This document shows, in pieces, positions 8,061 through 13,763 of a DNA stretch of 15,012 nucleotides. The stretch is from Thermoanaerobaculales bacterium. Its GTDB lineage: Bacteria > Acidobacteriota > Thermoanaerobaculia > Thermoanaerobaculales > Sulfomarinibacteraceae. The position numbers and the translations under genes are program-made. The stretch covers positions 1-15,012 of the forward strand of contig JAOZPW010000070.1 of NCBI GenBank assembly GCA_029932545.1. Reading direction: 5' to 3'. Numbering within the stretch: the stretch's first letter is position 1; each line of letters begins with the position of its first letter. A model generated the notes under the pieces. The model was not told the origin of the DNA. It did not search any database and was given only the letters and a program-made list of their open reading frames with translations.

Positions 8061-10616
8061 TTAAAACCCGCCAGGGTAGTATCCGGAAATCGTTCTCACA
8101 TCGACACCCTTTCGTTCAACCTCGACCTCGATCTCCCGCATTTCGTCCGAGGGCCTCGTCGAATTCGAAGTGTAAGCCAGGATGTACTGGGTCTGCAGCT
8201 CTTCGTCAATCTCCTCATAGATCCGATTCAGCTCATTCTTTTCTGCAACAAAGAAAGAACGTCCACCGGAGAGCTCCGCCATCGTCCTCAGATGGTGCCG
8301 CGTCAGGATCTTCCTCGACGGAAGATCGACTCCTATGGCGTAAACAGTCACACCTGAACGCACGACAAAGTCCTTGGCTGCGTTGAAAGAGTACTTTGAG
8401 GTTGTATCTTCTCCGTCGGTTACGATCACCATCGCCTTCCGGCCCCGAATGCCCGAAAACTGAAACAACCCCATGATCGTGGCGTCATACAGGGCAGTCG
8501 AGCGATCTGCATAGAGAGCCAGAAGCGCATTTTCCAGGGTTTCAAAATCTGCGGTGAACGGTGCAAGGATATCCGGCCTGTCCGAAAAGGTCTCGATAAA
8601 AGCCCGGTCGCGAGGTCTCAGGAGCTTTCGAAGAAAACCCATGACGACTCTTTGCACAGTCGGTAACGTTGTCTGCATCGAACCCGACGAGTCGATGACT
8701 ATTCCAAGCCGAATCGGGAGATTCTGGTGCAGCGAGACGTGGGATATGTTCTGCACGACGCCGTCTTCCAGCACCCGGAAATCCTCCAGAGAAAGATCAC
8801 GAACCGGCTTGCCCCTCTTATCAAGCACCGTTACAGGCAATTCGACGGAGGTCACTTCGACCACGCTTCCAAATTCAGGAGCGTTGACGAATTGAAGATC
8901 CTCCGCCTCGGAGCCATCCTCCAGGACGGCCAGGGCACGCAGGTATCCCAACTCCCCGGGGCCCGCGCCGATTTCGACCCAGGCTTCGAAGGGCTCCTGG
9001 TAGAGCGTCGTCAAGAGACGGTCGTTCCAGGAAATTTCAAGTCTCTCCAGCAGTGCGTCCGACGGAGTGTTCATATCGACCTTGACCTTCATCTTCCGAC
9101 CGTTGACGTCCGCAGCGGATACCGATTGGAGATGCAGGAAGAACCGTTCCCGGCCGACATTGAGGACATTTTCTGCCCGGGCCATTTCCTGACCCTTACG
9201 GTCAAGCCCAATAACGGTGATGGTAGTCAACCGGGGCAAAGGGCCCAAGTCCAGGTCCACGTCGAATGGCGCCTTGTTCTTGGTGAGAATCTCTCGTCCG
9301 TTGACCAAAAAACGAACGCGAGCAACATCCCGACGGGTCACCGCCTCGAACCTCTGGATGCCACTGATTGCCTCTCCCTGTGGCCCCACCAGGGTCAGAA
9401 TCGGTTCGTCTTCGGGTTCTTCAACTTTCAAATGTTGGACCAGCCGCTGTCTCCGTTCGGTAGCCGCAGCCCTGGCAGCCTCGGCAATTTTGAGATCGGC
9501 GTTGAAAGTCTCTTCCAGAATTCCGGCGTGAGCCGAATGCACGTCTTCGATCTTGAGCCGGACCAGATAGTCTCCGGGTCTGATGAAGCGTTCGATCAAC
9601 AGGACCAGTCGGTCCCCCGCTGCAGGTACTGAGAAAAGGTAGCGAAAGCGATCAATCATCCGATCTTCCGAGGAAATCTCGCCCACCACGTCTATCTGGA
9701 CAACTTCAATGTCACCAACCTCGGTAGTACTCAGAAGAGCTGTTGGAACCTCAAGGTCAAAACCCATCCGGATCTTCCCACCCTCGAGTCCCCTTTCCGC
9801 CTCCTTGAGAGAGAAGTCCATGTCGACGACATCATCATCCATGGCAAGTGCCGAGAAATCCATGAACCGCTGTGATGACGATTCCGGCCCTGCATTTTCG
9901 TTGGTAGGCAGGTGGTACATCGCCTGTATGAACAAGGGATCTCTGGACCAGCGCGCCGCTCGGTTGATCCAACTGAGAATCTGATCACCGTCGCCGCAAC
10001 GATACTCCGGCCGGTTCATGCCACTGGCGCCTCCAAGCATCAACTCCTCCCAGGCCCTCGATGTGTAGAGCGCACTATTGCCGTCGAAGGTGTCCCACAT
10101 TCTGAAGTAGCCAATACCGTCGGGCCTGTAGAAAACCACGGCCACATCCTCGCCCAATCCTTCGATGTACTCCCATCCCCAAATATCCAAGGGGTGAAAA
10201 ATCTCGTCGCACCGTGACATCAGCTCGAAATCCGGTGGCCCATGAATCAGGAGAATCCGGGCGCGATCGTTGTTCATGTTCCTGAACAACTCCCGGGCGA
10301 GGGCCAGCCGCTGTTGATACATATATCTGAAACGAATACCGTAACCGGTCTGCCGTCCCCAAAGTACCCATAATCGCTCCGAGAACACTTTGCGCTGAGC
10401 CTCGGTCTGCAGTTGGAGAAATGCCTCTTTCTGTTCCTTCGAGATCAGCGGGAAAACTTCGTCCTCGATCCAAACCCGCCAGTGTTCCGGGAGGTCTTTA
10501 ACTTTTGGCTTGCATGATTCGGCAGTGGCGCACAGTGGATAGAGCGTCATGATCGCCAGTCCGATCAGGACGCAGGACCGCATCCATCGGGTGCCCCTGC
10601 TGCGGCCCGTTCTCAT
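8061..10616 (-). CDS. Exported GWxTD-like plus VWFA-related domain protein
   Basis: 851 residues. A basic start and hydrophobic stretch (about 14-30, ATAES) form a signal peptide or anchor. Residues about 41-180 match the GWxTD domain, a family of unknown function seen in Acidobacteriota and Bacteroidota-like groups. The signs are the HWRVWIEDEV opening, the EAFLQLQTEAQRKVFSERLW helices and RILLIHGPPD (120-129); the naming motif itself is replaced by FRNMNND. A long beta-rich middle (about 285-590) is followed by the VWFA-related module. Its lead-in (RGKPVRDLSLEDFRVLEDGV, 601-620) is characteristic of the acidobacterial version, followed by MIDAS DSSGS (642-646), STALYDA with T707, and TDGED (733-737). 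The VWA domain should bind a divalent metal and a protein ligand outside the cytoplasm. The start at 10616 has AAGGGA about 8 nt upstream; an internal ATG (residue 12) is possible. First gene of the operon. Confidence 0.9.
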   Translation of the reverse strand: MRTGRSRGTRWMRSCVLIGLAIMTLYPLCATAESCKPKVKDLPEHWRVWIEDEVFPLISKEQKEAFLQLQTEAQRKVFSERLWVLWGRQTGYGIRFRYMYQQRLALARELFRNMNNDRARILLIHGPPDFELMSRCDEIFHPLDIWGWEYIEGLGEDVAVVFYRPDGIGYFRMWDTFDGNSALYTSRAWEELMLGGASGMNRPEYRCGDGDQILSWINRAARWSRDPLFIQAMYHLPTNENAGPESSSQRFMDFSALAMDDDVVDMDFSLKEAERGLEGGKIRMGFDLEVPTALLSTTEVGDIEVVQIDVVGEISSEDRMIDRFRYLFSVPAAGDRLVLLIERFIRPGDYLVRLKIEDVHSAHAGILEETFNADLKIAEAARAAATERRQRLVQHLKVEEPEDEPILTLVGPQGEAISGIQRFEAVTRRDVARVRFLVNGREILTKNKAPFDVDLDLGPLPRLTTITVIGLDRKGQEMARAENVLNVGRERFFLHLQSVSAADVNGRKMKVKVDMNTPSDALLERLEISWNDRLLTTLYQEPFEAWVEIGAGPGELGYLRALAVLEDGSEAEDLQFVNAPEFGSVVEVTSVELPVTVLDKRGKPVRDLSLEDFRVLEDGVVQNISHVSLHQNLPIRLGIVIDSSGSMQTTLPTVQRVVMGFLRKLLRPRDRAFIETFSDRPDILAPFTADFETLENALLALYADRSTALYDATIMGLFQFSGIRGRKAMVIVTDGEDTTSKYSFNAAKDFVVRSGVTVYAIGVDLPSRKILTRHHLRTMAELSGGRSFFVAEKNELNRIYEEIDEELQTQYILAYTSNSTRPSDEMREIEVEVERKGVDVRTISGYYPGGF

Positions 10617-10732
10617 GCCCCGGTTCCCTTCTGGTCAAAACTCAACATTCGTTCCCTTGATGTGCCACGTCCCTCATACAGGTTACTACTGCCATCAATA
10701 CGGAAAGTGCCACCGCGGGTTGCGTGGTGAGT

Positions 10733-10754
10733 GCTTTCAGCTCTCAGCTCAGCC
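10733..10754. repeat. Second heptamer-repeat copy, inverted relative to 6831-6865
   Basis: Two clear units (CTTTCAG, CTCTCAG) and one partial unit are seen on the plus strand. GCTTTCAGCTCTCAGCT (10733-10749) is the exact reverse complement of the 17-nt core at 6838-6854. The two copies bracket the three-gene exported operon in opposite orientation. Confidence 0.7.
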
Positions 10755-10765
10755 TCTTGCAAAAA

Positions 10766-10937
10766 GCTACAAGAAGAGTAGCCACAAAAATGCACAAAAA
10801 TGCACAAAAAAGGAAATGAGAAGAAGTTAACCTATTTCTTTATAAAGAAATATGACCAACCGCTTTGCCTCAGATGTGTTTCTCTTCGTCCCTTTTTGTG
10901 CCTTTTTGTGGCTATTTTCCTCTCTTCGTGGCGTTGA
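10766..10937. repeat. Inverted-repeat element with central 20-bp palindrome and decamer repeats
   Basis: The left arm 10779-10800 (TAGCCACAAAAATGCACAAA and 2 more bases) and the reverse complement of the right arm 10893-10914 match at 21 of 22 positions. Each arm is built of decamers: GCCACAAAAA, TGCACAAAAA, TGCACAAAAA on the left (10781-10810) and CCTTTTTGTG twice on the right (10891-10910). Weaker similarity extends outward, GCTACAAGAAGAG on the left against GCCACGAAGAGAG on the complement of the right. Near the centre is a perfect 20-bp palindrome at 10833-10852 (TATTTCTTTA then its complement). The whole is far richer in A+T than its surroundings. There is no transposase gene; it may be a non-autonomous mobile element or a large RNA or DNA hairpin. 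Confidence 0.65.
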
Positions 10938-10979
10938 GCTCGTCTTTGCAAACGCCCAAGCTGATAGCAACCCGCCGGG

Positions 10980-12644
10980 TTACGTCTGCAGAACGCCGAC
11001 CTTGAAGTCTTCAATCCGGGCCTGGTGGGCCGCGGCCTGAATACTCCTTGAGATAATGGCTCTGGTCTCCCTGGGGTCGATGATTTCGTCAAACCACTGC
11101 CGGGCAGCAGCATACCTGGGCTGTGCTGCGGCCCAGTAGCGCTCCTTGATCTCGTGCAAAAGGGCAGCCTTTTCAGATTCGGAGATCTCGTCACCCCGGT
11201 TCTTGAGCTGGATAGCCAGGAGGGTTTTTGATGCCTGGTCGCCCCCCATTACGGAGATCGACGCCGACGGCCATGCGTAGAAAAACCGAGCGCCATAGGC
11301 CCTACCGCACAGGGCGTAGTTTCCAGCACCAAAAGAGTTCCCGATAAAGATCGTAATCTTCGGGACCACCGAGTTGGCGACGACATTGACCAACTTGGCG
11401 CCGTCCTTGATGATTCCCTCCTGCTCAGACTTTGAACCCACCATGAAACCGGTGACATCTTGAAGGAAGAGAATCGGAATGCCTTTTTGGTTCATTAGAG
11501 AAATAAAACGAGTAGCCTTGTCCGCGGCTTCACTGTAGATGACACCACCGATCTGCATCTCCTGTTTGCCTGCCTCGAGGCCCCGGCGCCGGTAAACGAT
11601 CTTGCGCTGATTGGCGACGATGCCCACCGCCCATCCGTCGATCCGGCCGGTTCCGCAGACCATTGTCTTGCCGTAGGTTGCTTTGTATTCAGTGAATTCG
11701 GATGCATCAAGCAGACAGGCAAGAAGTTCATGTGTGTCGTAGGGATTGGACCGTTCGACCGGCATGACGCCAAGGACGGAGTCGAGCTCAGGCTCTGGCG
11801 CCTTGGCCTCTCGGCGGTCGAAGGGCGCCATCGTTGGGTGAGCCAGTTCCCCGATCCGTGCCCGTATGTGGTCGAGGGCTGATCGATCGTCCGGGAACCG
11901 GTCATCGACCACTCCCGAAACATCAACCTGCACCTCGGCGCCACCGAGACTTTCGTTGTCGATCCGCTCGCCAATCGCCGCTTGAACCAGGTGTGAACCG
12001 GCAAGAAAGATCGTTCCCGTTCCTTCAACGATCAGGGCCTCATCCGACATGATCGGCAGATAAGCCCCACCGGCAACACAGGAGCCCATGATCGCCGAAA
12101 TCTGATAGATACCCTCAGCCGACAGACGCGCGTTGTTGAAGAAGACCCTGCCGAAATCCTCTTTGTCCGGGAAGATCTCATCCTGAAGGGGAAGGAAAAC
12201 CCCGGCTGAATCCACCAGATAGACGATGGGAAGACGGTTCTCCATCGCCACTTCCTGAGCCCGAAGGATCTTCCTGCAGGTCGCCGGGAACCAGGCTCCG
12301 GCTTTGACCGTCGCATCGTTGGAAACTATGACGCACTCGCGGCCTTCAATCCGTCCCAGACCGGTAACCACTCCTGCTGCCGGCGCCCCCCCCCACTCCT
12401 GATACATCTCCCACGCCGCAAAGGACCCCAACTCATGAAAATCAGTCTCGGCGTCGATCAAGTACTCAATTCGTTCTCGAGCAAGCATCTTGCCCTGGCT
12501 CCGTTGGCGTTCCACCGCCCGGGCGCCTCCTCCTTCTGCGATTGACAGCTTCTGAGCTTCGAGAATCCTCAATTCGTTAAGCCAGTGATCCTTGTTGGTT
12601 TCAAAATTGACCCCATGGCTTGTGATTTTCAGTGTCTTCGGCAT
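10980..12644 (-). CDS. Acyl-CoA carboxylase carboxyltransferase (beta) subunit, methylcrotonyl-CoA carboxylase-like
   Basis: 554 residues, normal full length for this crotonase-fold family. It catalyses the second half-reaction of a biotin-dependent carboxylase: moving the carboxyl group from carboxybiotin to an acyl-CoA, in the cytoplasm. The N-terminal half has GKMLARERI (51-59), SNDATVKAGAWFPAT (108-122) and the oxyanion-hole stretch GSCVAGGAYLP (187-197). The C-terminal half has QDVTGFMVG (395-403) and SFGAGNYALCGRAYGARFFY (437-456), then WPSASISVMGG (458-468). The GAGNY-CGRAY form is that of methylcrotonyl-CoA carboxylase rather than propionyl-CoA carboxylase, but the LGGAEVQVDVSGVVD segment (233-247) is not typical, so the substrate (3-methylcrotonyl-CoA or another branched acyl-CoA) is uncertain. 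ATG 12644 has a GGGGG SD 4 nt upstream. No biotin carboxylase or acyl-CoA dehydrogenase is adjacent. It is divergent from the GNAT gene. Confidence 0.92.
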   Translation of the reverse strand: MPKTLKITSHGVNFETNKDHWLNELRILEAQKLSIAEGGGARAVERQRSQGKMLARERIEYLIDAETDFHELGSFAAWEMYQEWGGAPAAGVVTGLGRIEGRECVIVSNDATVKAGAWFPATCRKILRAQEVAMENRLPIVYLVDSAGVFLPLQDEIFPDKEDFGRVFFNNARLSAEGIYQISAIMGSCVAGGAYLPIMSDEALIVEGTGTIFLAGSHLVQAAIGERIDNESLGGAEVQVDVSGVVDDRFPDDRSALDHIRARIGELAHPTMAPFDRREAKAPEPELDSVLGVMPVERSNPYDTHELLACLLDASEFTEYKATYGKTMVCGTGRIDGWAVGIVANQRKIVYRRRGLEAGKQEMQIGGVIYSEAADKATRFISLMNQKGIPILFLQDVTGFMVGSKSEQEGIIKDGAKLVNVVANSVVPKITIFIGNSFGAGNYALCGRAYGARFFYAWPSASISVMGGDQASKTLLAIQLKNRGDEISESEKAALLHEIKERYWAAAQPRYAAARQWFDEIIDPRETRAIISRSIQAAAHQARIEDFKVGVLQT

Positions 12645-12735
12645 CGTGCCCCCAGTCGACTGTGATCATACCGTAGAGGCCAGGTTTAGGATCAGGGACC
12701 CCGCCCCTATCCAGAAACCCCTCAGTCAACAGAAC

Positions 12736-12788
12736 GCGCACCCGGTCAACGGCCAACCGCCCCGGTCCCGGCCAACTGCCAACGGCGC
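12736..12788. repeat. Degenerate GGYCAAC-type heptamer repeats
   Basis: In the divergent spacer (12645-12857) the plus strand carries GGTCAAC, GGCCAAC, then after a break GGCCAAC and TGCCAAC, with 7-nt spacing inside each pair. There is no coding potential I would support. It is the second heptamer family of the window, with a sequence different from the AGCTGAG units. Confidence 0.4.
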
Positions 12789-12801
12789 CCGCCCGGGCGG
12801 G
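12788..12801. promoter_or_regulatory. 14-bp GC palindrome next to a putative promoter
   Basis: CCCGCCCGGGCGGG is a perfect dyad lying directly upstream of the extended -10 candidate at 12802-12810, covering most of the expected spacer. The position suits an operator, but a chance GC-rich palindrome cannot be excluded. Confidence 0.35.
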
Positions 12802-12810
12802 TGCTACACT
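12802..12810 (+). promoter_or_regulatory. Candidate extended -10 promoter for the GNAT-helicase operon
   Basis: TGCTACACT has the TG dinucleotide plus a TATAAT-like hexamer (TACACT, 12805-12810). The predicted start would be near 12817, giving a leader of about 40 nt before the ATG at 12858. No clear -35 is seen, as is tolerable for extended -10 promoters. Confidence 0.4.
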
Positions 12811-12857
12811 CCCCAAATACGAGACGACCTCAGGGAACGTCGGGACAGAGGTGTTGC

Positions 12858-13763
12858 ATGGCCAAGGTCAAGGTGAGAAGAACCCACCGGGAAGAACTGC
12901 CGGGCGTCGTCGTCCTTCGGGATGCCGTCGCTGGAAGCAGCGATCAGATGCTCGACATTGACATGGAGATTGACCCCGATCTCAACCACCTGATCACCCA
13001 CGACCCAGATGGGTTTATGACAGCTATTGACCGGGACGAAACCCTGGGCTATGGGGCGGCCTTCATCCGATCCCGCCAATGGATTCTCTCTCAACTGTGG
13101 GTGCTCCCTCAACACCAGGGGACTGGCGCCGGCGAAGCCCTTTTTTCCAAACTCCTGAGTTTTGGAGAGAATTCCGGTGCCAAAGAGTATCTGGCTCTCG
13201 TGCCACCGGCCGGCGGCATTCAGGCTTTGCTCGTGAAACACGGTTTTCAACCAGTGGTCCCCGTCTTTCACATCCACCTCTCGGCATCCTCGGCGGAAGG
13301 GCCGGCAGGAGCGATGGCTCGCCTCTTCCCTGCCAAAGAAGTCTCGCAAGACCTCCTGGCACGTCAAGGCCAGGCAGACGTCGACCGAATTGACAAGATC
13401 GCACGGAACCTCGTTCGGGAAGTCGATCATCATTATTGGCTCAAAGAGAGATCCGGCAGGACGGTTTTCGTCCGCCAGGGTGCGAGAGTCGCCGCGTACG
13501 GCTACGGTGGCCCCCATCAAGTTGGTCCCGTCTGCGGCACGACCCAGGAAGCAGCATTATGCGCCCTCGGCCACTCTATCGAAATGGCCCTCGAAACACG
13601 GCCGGAACAGGACATCTCGATCTCCATGCCGGCGTCATTTTCTCCAGCCGTCCAGGCCCTTTTGGAAGCAGGCGCCCGAATCCAGTCGACATCACTCCTC
13701 TATGGCAGGGGTTCAACCTCCGCCTTTGATCGTGTGGTCTTCGGCAATCCAACCCTGCCATGA
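12858..13763 (+). CDS. GNAT-family acetyltransferase-like protein
   Basis: 301 residues. Residues about 60-140 show the GNAT acetyl-CoA-binding core: strand QWILSQLWVLP (74-84) followed by QHQGTGAGEALFSKLL (85-100), which fits the Q/R-x-x-G-x-G/A pyrophosphate loop (Q87, G90, G92). GAKEYLALVPPAGGIQALLV and KHGFQP (127-132) match the final part of a GNAT fold. The C-terminal half (about 155-301) has no obvious acetyl-CoA loop but shows FVRQGARVAAYGYGG (204-218) and a GPVCGTTQEAALCAL stretch (223-237), like the second, degenerate domain of tandem GNAT proteins. Substrate unknown. ATG 12858 has GAGGTG about 4 nt upstream; the longer GTG-started frame from 12801 begins inside the putative promoter and is not favoured. 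Its stop overlaps the helicase start by 4 nt (ATGA), so the two are translationally coupled. Confidence 0.85.
   Translation: MAKVKVRRTHREELPGVVVLRDAVAGSSDQMLDIDMEIDPDLNHLITHDPDGFMTAIDRDETLGYGAAFIRSRQWILSQLWVLPQHQGTGAGEALFSKLLSFGENSGAKEYLALVPPAGGIQALLVKHGFQPVVPVFHIHLSASSAEGPAGAMARLFPAKEVSQDLLARQGQADVDRIDKIARNLVREVDHHYWLKERSGRTVFVRQGARVAAYGYGGPHQVGPVCGTTQEAALCALGHSIEMALETRPEQDISISMPASFSPAVQALLEAGARIQSTSLLYGRGSTSAFDRVVFGNPTLP

Larger units (their letters stand above)
10617..10979. other. Gene-free spacer, 363 nt, AT-rich and repeat-laden
   Basis: No credible coding sequence is visible. From right to left it holds a short palindrome at the carboxylase stop (AACCC-GCC-GGGTT, 10969-10981), the inverted-repeat element (10766-10937), a short heptamer-repeat copy (10733-10754), and about 115 nt leading to the GWxTD/VWFA gene start. 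That leader should contain the promoter of the three-gene operon, but I see no confident -35/-10 pair. Confidence 0.6.

Noticed and set aside
8727..9632. Plus-strand open frame of 301 codons
   Set aside because: Antisense to the GWxTD/VWFA gene; no recognisable features.
10781..10910. CRISPR-like array because of repeated decamers
   Set aside because: The repeats are 10 nt, adjacent rather than spaced, and arranged in inverted arms; there are no spacers and no cas genes.
10969..10981. Palindrome AACCC-GCC-GGGTT as a terminator of the carboxylase gene
   Set aside because: It overlaps the stop codon, the stem is only about 5 bp and no T-run follows on the minus strand.
10832..11194. Minus-strand frame of 120 codons at the carboxylase 3' end
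   Set aside because: It overlaps the conserved C-terminus of the carboxyltransferase in another frame and ends in the AT-rich repeat element.
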